A stretch of DNA of 64,000 bases from Micropterix aruncella (lineage: Eukaryota; Arthropoda; Insecta; Lepidoptera; Micropterigidae), in NCBI GenBank assembly GCA_944548615.1, contig OX155957.1:9709597-9773596 (forward strand), in the 5' to 3' direction. Of this stretch, positions 1 to 13,003 are shown piece after piece (within the stretch, counting starts at the first letter, position 1; each line of letters opens with the position of its first letter). The notes below the pieces were generated by a model, which saw only the letters and a list, made by a program, of their open reading frames with translations, did no database searches and was not told the origin of the DNA. The translations under genes were made by a program, and so were the position numbers.

Positions 1-82
1 CAGCTGAAATAATAAAACAACAATTAAATTACGCTTATATAAAAATTAAAAAAAAGTTTTTGTTTAAACGATGGTTACTCAC

Positions 83-3000
83 TGAGTCCACATTGACCTG
101 CGCATTGAAGGATTGAAAAGTTGTCATAAGTCTGATTGTTAGATCCACAAACTGGCGCAAATTCATTAGTGTGAGGACATGACCTGGCGCATTGGAAGTC
201 CAAAACCTGTCCTGGTGAACCGGTGTTGGATGTTGAGCCATTAGGATTTACCCCTCCTGTAAACCTAAAATGGTATTTACATAGTTGATGTTTTTTAACC
301 TTTATGCTCCGTTATGTAACGGCCTTTTATAACATCAGGTGGCAGTATTTAGACGGTAATCCATCCAAGTACTGGTTACGCCTGATGCTGCTTAACTTCG
401 GTAATATAACGGGAACCAGTGTTTCAACGCGGTTACGTCCTTTACCTGTCGACATTTTGACCTAGATAGTTGAGTTATTACCTATGTAGTTGATTGAAAA
501 AAACTGTGAAAGATCGTGGTTTTTCGCTACTACTTACATTAACCGCCCTACCTATACGAACATACGTGATTCGTCCGCTATATTATCGCCTGGACGCAAA
601 AAGCCATATCACGTACGTTTGAGTACAAAAACCAACAAAAACGTACGGGATACGTCAAATTGTTCCTAAGATGATAAATACAAAATAAACGTTTTAAATT
701 AAAAATACTTCATAATTTCTAGCTAAGCGTCCTCGCTCCTCATTTTATTTATTAATAAATTGCACAAATGCGAAGCCATGGCGGGTCGCTAGTTCTCATA
801 TAATTTATTATATAATACAAAATTTTAACAAAAATAAAAACCAACTCCAATTTTTTTAATAAGTGCAGCAGCCATGTCATGCTGATACTTAGAAGGAGCT
901 ATCATAATTAAATGCGTATACAAAATGTTATATATGTGCTGTTGACCAATGAGGAGTTCCCTCGTTGGAAGCTAACCCTGGGACCCGCAGTCAATGGTGA
1001 AACTTAGAACGGGATGTGGTAATTGAATACATATACAAAATTTTGTGTCTGTGCTGTTTATCATTGAGGAGTTACCTCGTCGGGAGCCAACCCTGGGTAC
1101 AGCAGCTATGTCATGATAAAACGTAGAGCGGGCTATCATAACTTAATGAGTAGATATACAAAATTTGGGGTCTGTGCTGTTAATCGTTGATGAGTTTTCT
1201 CTTTGGAAGCCAACCCAGAGTGTATCAGGTCATGCTTACAATAAAAATGAATGAATTGTTATCGGAATTGAACCAACGTGAAAATTTTCAATTTCATATG
1301 ATAATATTTGAAGAGTTCCCTCATTTCCTCACCGATCCCATCACCAGAACAGGATTTTGATAAAAATAGGACCAATCTGTAAGTACATTCTTTCGAATAA
1401 AAAAAGAATTTTCCAAAACGGTTCATAAATGGCGGAGTTCTGGGGTAACAAACATAAAAAAAGACACAACCGAATTGATACCCTCCTCCTTTTTTGAAGC
1501 CGGTTAAAAAAGTAATAAATGGGTCTATTGTAATAAAAAAATAGGTGCTATACTGTAAACAAGTATTGTTATTATTAAATCTAATGAAAAAACCCAACGA
1601 CTGTTTACCTACTTTTTAAATAATAACGCAGAGGTAGAGCGGTTAATATGCCCTGTTTAAAAAGTATAATATGACCTTTAGTCGGCTAGAATAAACTATA
1701 ATTCAGACAAAATAAGTTTACTCCAATCTGAATTTAAAGATTGTCAATTACTATGGGCGTATCCTTGCCTATAAAAGTCCGGGAACCGGTCATATGGACA
1801 CCCTGCGTCATAAGATACAAAGACAAATCGATTATGCATGAAAAGTCAGATAAAAGATAACATTGGAAAACTATGAATCATTAAATTTCGCTTGTCTTGC
1901 ACTGTTTGAGGTCCGACCTAACGATTTTATGGAAGGATTTTTATGAGGATTGTAATTTTTCGTTTAATTTTCGATGAAATTGTCACGCGCTGTGTTAAAT
2001 TCCATTTTCTTCGAAATTGGAACGAAAATTAAAATAAGCTCCTCCTACAATAGGTTGGACCTCAAAATGTGAACCGGAAGTAGAAACTTTTTTTTAACAA
2101 GACAAGAGAAATTTATTGATTTATTGGTTTTCAATGATATCTTACTTATATCCGGCTTTTCATGCATAATCGATTTGTGTTTGTTTCTTATGACGTAAGG
2201 TGTCCGTATGGCCGGCTCCCGGACTATAATGTTATAAAGTCTAATGCGATCTTCTCACCCGGAAGCGTATCGTAATGACTTTAGTTAGACGGAAACACTC
2301 TACCAACCAGTTCCGCCGCGAGCCCGCCAGAGGTCAACTCCAAACCGTAAGGCACTTGGAAACGGTTGCCCGTCGTTTCTAATCAGAGGTAACGCCAGAT
2401 CAACATCCACCCCGGCTTCTTAGGAAATGTACAAGGAAATGAGGTATTCATAGCACTCCCAAGCATTCAGCAATTATCATACAACAACCCAATCCATATC
2501 TCACATCCAACCTGCTCTTTTAACCACCCTATGTAGTGTTTATAAGTATGTGCGCCATGTTTATATGTATGTGTTTATATGTACGTGTTTATATGTATGT
2601 GTATATATGTAGTGAGATGTGTGTAAATGTCTTGCTATTTCATTCGATCGACAGAATTGAAATGCAATTCCAATAATTTTATCCAAATGGAAAATGGTAA
2701 CCCAGCCGGGAATCGAACCCGGTACCTTACTATATAAGATAAGGCGACCTAACCACTATGCACCGGTCCGTGTCATAGTGGTTAGGTATATTGACATACG
2801 TGCCGGTCTTGTAGTAGGTATATATTAGATATCTCTATATCCTACATACAGGGTGAGTTTTTTATTACCTGGCATTCTAGAAGGTAGTTAATCAGTACGA
2901 GAAACGAAGCAACTTTATTTTTTTTTAAATATAAAAAAACCCATTTTTTTTTTTAAAATTTATTTAGTTTGAAATTTTGAAGAAATCGACTCTTAAAATA

Positions 3001-3469
3001 AAGTTTGACAAGCGTTTAAGCGAGCTGCGCAATCTATCGTTAGGTAAAATATCGATAATATTGTTTATTAGGGATATTTTAAGCACCGCTACATAGCTGA
3101 TCGCGCTCAACGCTTTTTATAGTAATTTTTCAAAAAATTAAAATTTTCAAATTTGTTTTTTTTTTATAATCCGTCTATTTTTTTTATTAAAAGTTGCTTT
3201 CTTGCTCTTACTGATTCACCCCCTTCAAGAAGGCCGGTTGATTTAAACTCACTCTGTATAGAGATACTGCATTTAATCTACCACTTCTCACCCGTCATTG
3301 CCTCCATTGTTTTGTCCATTGTTAATACCGTTGTTAGGTTGTCCATTGTTTCCGTTGTTCTGACCAAATTGATTAGGTTCTCGGTTCCACCAATTGAATC
3401 CAACTTCCTGGCGAGTTTGTCTCGCAGTTATACGGTGATTTGGCGATAATGCCCCTCCATTAATCAACC
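83..3469 (-). CDS. Kazal-like serine protease inhibitor, partial (two exons)
   Basis: Two minus-strand exons are supported. The first (3469-3292) follows an AG acceptor and ends at a GTGAG donor; it encodes a basic stretch and then an Asn/Gly-rich linker (about 58 codons). The second (264-83) opens with a TTTTAG acceptor and ends at a strong GTGAGT donor; its phase (one base completing the GG left by the first exon) fits. It encodes a Kazal-like core: CARSCP, then APVCGSNNQTYDN, then CAGQCG. Kazal domains are secreted inhibitors of serine proteases, and this is inferred from the CP...VCGSN..TY pattern. The usual Cys shortly after TYxN is absent and a CxxxC pair follows, so this is an atypical member or one completed by the next exon. 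The gene continues left of base 83; a signal-peptide exon was not found. The 3.0-kb intron (265-3291) is full of repeats. An alternative acceptor at 256 would give a phase that does not match the upstream exon. Confidence 0.6.
265..840. other. intron sequence without recognisable content
   Basis: Part of the 3.0-kb intron of the Kazal-like gene. I see no ORF, terminal repeat or familiar transposon motif here. Confidence 0.4.
841..1512 (+). mobile_element. LINE 3'-end copy with internal tandem monomers and GAAGCCGGTTAAAA tail
   Basis: About three degenerate repeats of roughly 120 bp (841-1230) share the words GTGCTGTT, GAGGAGTT and CCAACCC. A conserved tail follows (ATATGATAATATTTGA...CAGAACAGGATTTTGA...GTAACAAACAT) and ends in TTTTTTGAAGCCGGTTAAAAAA. 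The same tail occurs at 28800-29010, 30955-31228 and, reversed, at 25250-25440; the same monomers recur reversed at 25500-25715 and 32936-33235. The arrangement (tandem monomers then a fixed A-rich 3' end, many 5'-truncated copies) fits the 3' UTR of a non-LTR retrotransposon. No protein is left, so the clade is not known. Confidence 0.55.
1768..2228. mobile_element. Foldback element with ~150-bp inverted arms
   Basis: The left arm (about 1768-1920) and the reverse complement of the right arm (about 2043-2228) share long words: AAATCGATTATGCATGAAAAG, GTCATAAGA, GGACACC, AGTCCGGGA and GAGGTCC. The spacer is roughly 120 bp. No ORF is present. This is a non-autonomous foldback/MITE insertion in the Kazal-gene intron. 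I could not settle its exact ends or target duplication. Confidence 0.6.
2240..2440. repeat. GC-rich dispersed repeat, short copy
   Basis: The stretch shares words (AGAGGTCAAC, AAGGCACTTGG, CAACATCCACCCC-GCTTCTTAG) with the larger GC-rich repeat at 23995-24720, 32560-32935 and 54270-55080. Class unknown. Confidence 0.4.
2470..2770 (-). mobile_element. tRNA-derived SINE, copy 1
   Basis: On the minus strand a tRNA-like head at 2770-2700 contains an A-box-like TAGTGGTTAGGTCGCC and a B box GGGTTCGATTCCC. A non-tRNA body follows with CATTTCAATTCTGTCGATCGAA and a microsatellite-like GTATGTG stretch. The same head-body order occurs at 51908-52160 and 57797-58056, which makes it a SINE and not a tRNA gene. 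It lies in the Kazal-like gene intron. Confidence 0.65.
2848..3265. mobile_element. Foldback MITE (ACAGGGTGAGTTT family), copy 1
   Basis: The left end reads ACAGGGTGAGTTTTTTATTA and the right end, reverse complemented, ACAGAGTGAGTTTAAATCAACC. Inner arms also match (AAGCAACTTT, CAGTACGAG / CAGTAAGAGC, GGTAAAATATCG). A second copy lies at 39853-40140 and a half copy at 47268-47420. Non-coding; probably hairpin-forming. Confidence 0.55.
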
Positions 3470-3604
3470 CTGGAAATAAATTTATTAAAAAACTAATATT
3501 CAAACACATAACGCAAAACTTGAATGACATGAATAGACTGAAAACCGTATATTATTGTACCTACAGCATTTTTAGATGTCATGCATATTTTAGATGTCCA
3601 TTGA

Positions 3605-4260
3605 GTGGTGTTATTATACTGTGGTATCAATAAGCCTTGAGAACATACGTGGTGTTATTATACTGTGGTATCACTAAGACTTGAGAACATACGTGGTGTT
3701 ATTATACTGTGGTATCACTAAGCCTTGAGAACATACGTGGTGTTATTATACTGTGTTATCACTAAGACTTGAGAACATACGTGGTGTTTTTATACTGTGG
3801 TATCACTAAGACTTGAGAACATACGTGGTGTTATTATACTGTGGTATCACTAAGCCTTGAGAACATACGTGGTGTTATTATACTGTGGTATCACTAAGCC
3901 TTTAGAACATAAGTGGTGTTTTTATACTGTGGTATCACTAAGACTTGAGAACATACGTGGTGTTATTATACTATGGTATCACTAAGACTTGAGAACATAC
4001 GTGGTGTTATTATACTGTGGTATCACTAAGACTTGAGAATTTACGTGGTGTTATTATACTGTGGTATCACTAAGCCTTGAGAACATACGTGGTGTTATTA
4101 TACCTACTGTGGTATCACTAAGACTTGAGAACATACGTGGTGTTATTATACTGTGGTATCACTATGCCTTGAGAACATACGTGGTGTTATTATACTGTGG
4201 TATGACTAAGACTTGAGAACATACGTGGTGTTATTATACTGTGGTATCACTAAGACTTGA
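3605..4260. repeat. 44-bp minisatellite, about 15 units
   Basis: Head-to-tail copies of a 44-bp unit beginning GTGGTGTTATTATACTGTGG and ending TTGAGAACATAC start at 3605, 3649, 3693 and so on every 44 bp to 4225. One unit (from 4089) has a 4-base insertion, and others carry one to four substitutions. There are no unique spacers, so this is not a CRISPR-type array. Confidence 0.95.
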
Positions 4261-5008
4261 AAACCTTAGCCAGGAAACATACACAATTTAATGACTTAGA
4301 TAAAATAATTTATTCATATTCATATTCATATTCATTTTATTTGTATAATGGTATACAAGTCAGATTAGCGAACATTCATACATATTAGCAAGCAAACATA
4401 TATATTTTTTTATCGTAAAGAAAAGATAAAAAATTATATTCTTGCTATCTTGTAATTTATAGTATTTCTTGTTCATTATATTATTGTAGAATTCCTGATA
4501 CGTCAAAAATGCAGTTTAATATAATGACATACTCCTGCTTCAAAGGCGACACAACTTATTATTAGAGGTACGGAATTTACTTTTCTACTAAATTGATGCG
4601 AATTTATGCAAAATTTCTTGGAATTTGAATAAATGCGAAAATACGCACCTGAGAAAAAAACACTAAAATTTCTCTGCAGATGACATTAAATACAACAAAT
4701 GCATCCTACTTTCATATTGGTCAGTTGTTTTGCCCATCTGTGGCTGCAAATCACCAACTTAAGACAAAATACATTACTCGAAAACTTCTCAAAAAATCAT
4801 TTTTTCAGAGAACTTTCTCAAAACGAGCTGATTGATGGGTATAATCGCTTTCATCGCCTAATGTTTCAATCAGCAAATGGGAATGAAGATGCCAATGTGA
4901 AGAACATATTCTGGGGTTGGTACTAAATGCTGCTTTTCAACCTTTACTGAAGCAGCGTTAGAGAAATAGTTACTTCTACGCACAGCGTAGAAGCTTTTTA
5001 GCTTTTTA
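4261..5008. other. AT-rich intergenic stretch
   Basis: Holds a short ATTCAT-rich run (4311-4335) and an unassigned 75-codon open frame on the plus strand (4699-4926). That frame shows no domain I recognise, and I do not call it a gene. Confidence 0.4.
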
Positions 5009-5907
5009 CTAGCTGACCCGTGCCCACTTCGTTGGGCGGTAAACATTTTTACTTGTGATGAAATTATGAGTGTGGTTCGGTTAGTACTGAGTGCTATGAT
5101 TTATTTCCTCACTGCCAAAAGGAGGGTTATATTTTTACTGCATATGTATGTATGTATTTGCATGCCAATTTGGCTATATTACCGGGTTTCAAATGAGTGA
5201 ATAAATGATTAAAATTGAATAAATTATGTTTATTTTAATTGTTCAAAACTTCTCTGTATACTATATTAGATGTAATGTTATTATTTGCTACCAAAATATA
5301 TTGTCTTTCAGGAGTTCCAACCCGAGATACGGTCACGGTTCCATACCTATGTCGTATTATCTCTTTAACCATTTATGCAGTAAAAAGGAAATTATATGCA
5401 GTAAAGGGGAAAAGTCTTTTGTTTTAAACATTTGAGACGATAAATTTACTTATTTTGATAAGAATTCATAATTTTTGATAATATGACCAATAAAAATGAC
5501 CTAACAATTTAAATTAATTTTTTAATATAAAAATCTACTTTTTGTGACTTAAAACTAAAAAGGTAGACATATGCTGTTACTGACTTTTTTGTAGGCATTA
5601 TCAAGCTCTACAACTTTCTCTAGAACTCAATCATATATCTCTTATCGTTAAGGCAGCGTTCGTAAGAAACATTCGTAAGAAACATTCAGAAAGAATTCGA
5701 CCGTTTTTTCTCCAACTTACTTCGCAAATCCGACTACCACGTAAAAGTCTTTTAATTTTTCGAATTAATATATAGCCTATGACACTCACAAATAACGCGG
5801 CTTTCTATTGGCAAAAGAATTTTCAACATCGGTTCAGTAGATCCAGAGATTACTCCCTACAACCTCACAAACTCACAAACTTTACCTCTTTATAATATTA
5901 GTATAGA
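5009..5907 (-). mobile_element. Non-autonomous Helitron (Lep1-like), 899 bp
   Basis: On the minus strand the element starts TCTATACTAATATTATAAAG at 5907 and ends with hairpin GCCCA-ACGAAG-TGGGC, nine bases and CTAG at 5009. The flanks are A and T, as expected for Helitron insertion between A and T with no target duplication. It shares both ends and most of its body with 34116-34581 and with the disrupted copy 11077-19733. No Rep/helicase reading frame is present, so it needs enzymes from elsewhere. Confidence 0.75.
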
Positions 5908-6484
5908 TAATGTCGCCGTTACGGACATAACGATTCTAAATGGTTAAATATTGGAAGTACAACAATGTTAGCTTATAATTAATATTAAATATAAATTTTA
6001 GGTTATTAAAAAGTTGTTTTATATGCAGTATATGCAAAGTTTAGCGAACATTTCGATATATTCAATTTTCTTTTTGCGAAATTTCTGTTTTTTTTTTTGC
6101 GAAAATTCCGTATTTCTACTTATTAAATATAAATATACCAGGAGCTTAGTTAGACAACAATTTGAAATCACCATTCTCATGTCGGTTTTACAGTTAAAGG
6201 TTTGTTTGACAGTTAAATGGTAATCTATGAACATATATTACTTTGTCACAAATATCCTATAAACAAGTTTGGATTTTTTTCCTAAAAAGTATTCGCAATT
6301 AATCGCAAGTGTATTAAATATATGCTGTAGCTGAATATAGAAATGAATAAGTAAATTCTGCAGCTTTGGTAAAGTTCGATAGTTGTTTAAACTTATATCA
6401 TTATCGGGGAATCGAATTTCAAATATATTCAACAATACTTAGAATTATATAATTGCATTGGAATATGTAAACTATAGGCTGTCT
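5908..6484. other. AT-rich intergenic stretch
   Basis: Only short chance open frames of low complexity; no repeat ends or motifs recognised. Confidence 0.35.
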
Positions 6485-6715
6485 AGAAATAGCCCAGTCA
6501 AATAGGAACAAATTTCGACGTTTGACGGAAATAATTGGTAATAGCTTGAAATTTGGCATAGATGTTCTTTGATGCGTACTGGTTAACATACTAAAAGTCC
6601 CCTACTCTATGTGTTGAGCTCGAGCCGCCATCTTGGAAAATAACGCCCGGGTCAGTTTTTCGCTTATATCTCGCTGACTTTAGCGATATCGGAATTATGC
6701 TTCATGTAAAAATAT
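6485..6715. repeat. Dispersed repeat, copy 1 of a local pair
   Basis: Aligned with 7320-7530 by shared words: CCAGTCAAATA, GACGGAAATAA, ACATACTAAAAG, GAGC-CGCCATCTTG, and TTTAGCGATATCGGAATT. The pair is in direct orientation, about 840 bp apart. The class is unknown; no coding capacity. Confidence 0.5.
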
Positions 6716-7319
6716 AGCTTATAAAATTCTCTACAAAAAGTGCTATGTTCATTTTTACATATCATATATGAATAATATGAAAATAGCCTAGTCAACTGAC
6801 AACTGACAATCAAGCTGGGGAATAAGTGCAACTTTTTGAATTTGAACACTGCCTTTTGTTATTAAAGGCTCATATTTGGCACAGTTATTTTTTAAATGCT
6901 TCTGAGTGGATTTAACCCGGTGGCCATCGGTGTCCACCGCGCGGGTGTCGGGGGGAGGGGGGGGGGGAGTTTGATGCCGCCGCGCTTCACTTTGAGCCCT
7001 TTATCTCCCAAACTATAGGTATCAGGGTTAGGTGGATTATCATTTTCGGATAACTCAATGATGACGAATTCATTTTTGGTGGAAAACTAAATCTATTCGT
7101 ACAACAAAAAACAAAATAATTGGTTATATTCAAAAAATCATTCAACTTTTTTTTTACATATTCAAGGTGTACTTTTTAATTATAAGAAATATAAATGTAC
7201 AAAAAATATATTCTAAAAGCCACACTTATCTAGATTACAGGAATGTATATCATATTGGACAGCAATGCTAAAAACTGATTTAAAAGAATTATAATTCATC
7301 GCATGGCGAAGCGACGTAT

Positions 7320-7530
7320 TTACGTTACTTCACCAGTCAAATAAGAACGAAGTTCGTCGTTCGACGGAAATAACTGATAATGTTTTGAAACTTGTCACTG
7401 TTAAACATACTAAAAGTTCCCTACTATATCTGTTGCGCTCAAGCCGCCATCTTGAAAAAATATGTTCAGATTCAGTTTTTAGCTTTAACTGTTAGCGATA
7501 TCGGAATTGGGCATGACATAAAACATAAAG
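7320..7530. repeat. Dispersed repeat, copy 2 of a local pair
   Basis: Diverged direct copy of 6485-6715, ending at the shared GCGATATCGGAATT region. Confidence 0.5.
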
Positions 7531-7764
7531 CGTCTAGTATTTTGATATTTTTTATTATTTTTATTTTTTATTAAACACATTGCTTGAGTTACAAATCATT
7601 TGTACCGATTTCGAAGTGTTTGTTAGAGTAGCAAATTAATTTTCTGAGAGGTAAACGTAAAGACAAGGATTTGATCATTGTTCAGTCATAAAACAATAGG
7701 CATTTGGCGTCGTTTGACAGGTCTGCACGTAACCGTTTCGGCCGGCCACCATATAGATGATATA

Positions 7765-7831
7765 TGTTACGTAGTAATTAATGTTAGTAATGTGTATTAT
7801 ACACATTACTAACATTAATTACTACGTAACA
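7765..7831. repeat. Perfect 32-bp-arm palindrome
   Basis: The arms TGTTACGTAGTAATTAATGT... and the complement pair without mismatch over 32 bp around a three-base centre (TTA). It could form a cruciform or hairpin. No flanking transposon ends were identified. Confidence 0.9.
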
Positions 7832-8817
7832 AGAGTTAATTCATGAAAAAGCGATATTGTTAGTCTGTATTTATAAAATCGACCAAAAAGTTGCGGCGCA
7901 GTTTTTTGAACGCGAAGGCTGGCTTTCGACCGGTTGCGAATTAGTTACTAAATTAGAAAATTTTAGGTATTAATGTTTAACCGAACCGATTGAAAGCACG
8001 ACTGACGATGTGCATTAGCCGAAACTGCACCGAATAATAAAGCAATTGTTAGAACTAAGCAATATCAACCGTCCCATTGGCTCGCATTACTATATGATTT
8101 AATAAAAAAAGTCTGAATGAGACGTGTTTGTTAAAACGGGTTTAGCTTTAAAAAGTTGGCAACCGCTACTCTACACATTTTCACAATGGTGGCAATGCAC
8201 AAAACTACAGCTGGCACTAATTTCTCTACAGCCACAAACTATATAATATAATTTGTGTTGTTTTTTGCAGATTATGGAGACTTTAATAAAATGCCATTTT
8301 AGCCAATAAAACGAACAATTGATTTTTTCGATTCAATCGTCAACAGCCATATACTTTATCAATTTATATTATATTAATGTCCTTAACCTGTAATGCTTTA
8401 GGAATTCGGAATAAAATAAAATAACACAAACACTGTAAAACACTAACCACAAATAAACAAGCAGACGAGGCACGCTATAGTAGCTCTTGACATTGTCGGT
8501 TTTAGCAATGATCAATAACGAACCGTCTGCACAGTCGAATGACGTACTTAAGAATACTGTCAGCGTAGCCAAATAGTGTGCTTAAGTACTGCAATAGTAT
8601 GGTTAACGGTTCTGTTCTCAAGAGATCGAAAATATCCAACTAACCGGTTGGGACTGAATATGTCATTATCGTTTAAATATTTTATATCGGCGCGTTGTGT
8701 CGTTAATTATCGCGCGAGGTCATGATATTTCATTTATATATAATGAAAATTCTTCCTTATAATAATCAATTTACTCAATCTTAATGATATTAGTGGTTAG
8801 GGCTAAGAAATATATAC

Positions 8818-8993
<176 letters not shown>

Positions 8994-9005
8994 GTGTGTA
9001 TATAT

Positions 9006-9408
9006 AGAGGGATGATTATGAAGAAAATAATAATAAAAGCCACTTACATACATAGTACATAGTGGAGAAAGGGGTCCCTTGGTTGAATTAGGGATTGCTT
9101 TATATTTAAACGAGATTGGTTGGTTGTCTTTGACTTGCGAACAGAGATGTAGGTTTACAAGGCCTTTTTAATCTAGAAACACTCACCCTTCAAACAACCA
9201 ATCTCTAAACTAAGCAACCATCCTTCCTAAAATAATAAAATCACTCGATTAGATCTTAATTCGAGCAAAAAAACAATGGAATACTTGTTTTTTGTCAGCT
9301 TATGCCGTCTTCTTAAAAACTAGATGACAGGTGACAGGTGAAAGAATTTAAAATTTCGAATTTTCTTTTTTATTTTAAAAAAGTGGTTATAAAGAAGCTG
9401 CGATCAAA
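9006..9408. repeat. ~403-bp duplicated segment, copy A
   Basis: Nearly identical to 9613-10014 in direct orientation with an offset of 607 bp; both begin AGAGGGATGATTATGAAG and end GAAGCTGCGATCAAA. Differences are a handful of single-base changes and small indels. The start of the unit is related to a diverged sequence at 25740-25830. Confidence 0.9.
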
Positions 9409-9612
9409 AGTAGTCAGCAAAAACCTTAAAATTAATAGCGTGATATGCCCTTATCTTTATTAAAGGACGCACTCAGCTCTTTCCAATTATTTGTAAAGTT
9501 TATATTAACCTAAATGGTGTATTTACAGTGAATAAAAAGTAAAATATGTAAAAAGTAAATATTTTAAAAATATTTGATAGTTTTTTTGTGTATATTCTTT
9601 ATAGAATTGATT

Positions 9613-10919
<1,307 letters not shown>

Positions 10920-11098
10920 CATACGCAAGTGAGAGCGTAAAAGAAACATACCGCTGCTGCTGAATATTAAATATGTTATTACAATTACTTTATGAATATT
11001 AATCAAATACCATCTAACATCCCATATTTTTAACCATTTCAACAATAACGATGCAAACATAAATATGTCAATACAACTAGCTGACCCGTGCCCACTTC

Positions 11099-11868
11099 AG
11101 TATTTATTATTCAATATTCAGTATTCAATTTATTCATTCAGAATATACAATAAAAGCATGAATTATGAATTAAAGCTAATTATCGCATATTAGAATTCGT
11201 CAGTTTATATGTAGATATAAAACTATTAAAGCATAAATATTAATTCGACAATAGCGTTGGCTAAAGTCGGCTTTACACGGCAGACAAATAAAATTAAAAA
11301 ATAAAATGATAGAGCTGAATCCATGTACATGAGTATACATATAAAATAGATAATTATTATAAGAATATTAATAGTCATTAAGCACTTTATACAAAAAATA
11401 ATCACACAGTAGGAAGTATCAAAATTAAATTGGAAAAAACAACGTATGTATATGATCAGGTATGTTACATTACACATTGTAATCTACATATTAAATATTA
11501 AATTCATAATATTATAATTAATCAGTAAGAACTAAAATGAGGTACCTGAAAGTTACATATTAATGTTGTTCCCATTTGAAAGAATTGGCATGTTCAAAAA
11601 AATCACCCAGCTTATAGAAAGCTTTTGTTTAATAAATCTTTTAAACGCCTTTGTTTCCATCTTTATAGCTCAAATATCCAAAGGACTTTTGTGTCTGCGT
11701 AAGGCGTACTTTAGGCAGGATAACGTCATCACGTCTGCGTGTATTGTGGGAGTGCATATTCCCGTTTACCTCTTGTTCGTTAATATTTGATTTAGAATAT
11801 AGTAGACATTGTAAAATATATTCAGACGTAAAAGTCAGTATTTTGTACTTAAGAAAAAGGGCGGTAAA
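11099..11868. mobile_element. Unclassified ~770-bp interruption of the Helitron 3' hairpin
   Basis: The Helitron hairpin is split: ACTTC occurs at 11094-11098 and again at 11869-11873, like a 5-bp target duplication. The interior is AT-rich with no ORF I recognise and no evident terminal repeats. The right side reads GGGCGGTAAA just before ACTTC, which duplicates Helitron sequence, so an imprecise rearrangement is also possible. Confidence 0.4.
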
Positions 11869-12144
11869 ACTTCGTTGGGCGGTAAAACTTTTTACTTGTG
11901 ATGAAATTATGAGTGTGGTTTGGTTAGTACTGAGTGCTATGATTTATTTCCTGACTGCCAAAAGAAGGGTTATATTTTACTGCATATGTATGTATGTATT
12001 TGCATGCCAATTTGACTATATTACCGTTATTTGTGAGTGTCTTCTTGTGAGTGTCTTATTTGTGAGTGTCTTATCTATTTAACCATTTATGCAGTAAAAG
12101 TGAAAATATATGCAGTAAGAGGGAAAAGTCTTTTGTTTTAAACG

Positions 12145-12720
12145 TGATGATGCGGGTACCTAGAGGTCTGGTCTCGTTACTCAGAAGAGCACTCTAGGCG
12201 GTTTATGATTTTGCGTGAGATCCGTGTGAGTTTGCTAGCTTGAAGGACCACCTGGTGTACCTTAGTACCCAGGAGCGGATATTTAAAGTGGAAAGACAGG
12301 ATGTCGGTACTTACGGTTTTGTTTGTTCCGTATGTGCTGCTGGACTGCACTGCTTCTCGTTTATCTGTCACTCACTGAGGTTTCACACGAATTGCGATGC
12401 GGGCTAATCAACACAAAGGTTTGTGTGATGCGATGCGGCGGTTTGCGACGAGAAAAAACGATAATCTCGTCTGTTGTTGCGCAGCGAATACATTCGACGA
12501 CGCGCCTCGCCAAGTCAACAAATGTACTGTCCTACCCGTCGTTCCGACGGGGCGATCCGTAGCGCTGGGCGGCACAGATCGGCGCGGGTCGCGACATGTT
12601 TAAATGGGTACCGACAATATTGATTGGAGCGGAAGAATTTATAAAAGGGAAAGGATTAGACAAGTGATTAGGAGGCGGAAAATTGCGCTAATTCTCACAC
12701 AAATCTCACTGGCGTGAACA
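12145..12720 (-). repeat. BEL/Pao 3' LTR
   Basis: 576 bp and identical to 18453-19028 except for one base (C at 12482 here, G there). It is the 3' LTR because the element is transcribed on the minus strand. Confidence 0.95.
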
Positions 12721-13003
12721 TTCCCCCGGCCTTGAAAGGACCCCTTTCAAATGAAAGGTATAAACCTTTATGTCATGTGAGAATTAATACCCAATCTATT
12801 AACTTGAATGCACCAATCGACCCTGTGTGTGTTCTCAATGAAGCGATGTGATGAATTTATTATAAAGCGGTTATTATGTCAGCTGATCTAAATGGCTAAA
12901 GAATATAACTTAACACTAAAAAATGCGGTTGGTAAAATTATAAGTAATTAAACATTTGCGGTTTTATTGATTTGTGCGGGATGCGGTAATTCTAATTGAA
13001 AGT

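Noticed and set aside
2700..2770. tRNA gene candidates (also 51908-51975 and 58000-58050)
   Set aside because: They have A/B-box-like heads but are followed by a shared non-tRNA body in all three copies and do not fold into a convincing cloverleaf; they are SINE heads.
3605..4260. CRISPR-like direct repeat array
   Set aside because: Units are contiguous with no unique spacers, and the genome is eukaryotic; it is a minisatellite.
4699..4926. 75-codon open frame as a host gene
   Set aside because: No recognised domain, no splice context and no second copy; may be chance.
12177..12603. Small open frames repeated at 12177-12603 and 18485-18911
   Set aside because: They lie in the BEL/Pao LTRs and are duplicated only because the LTRs are.
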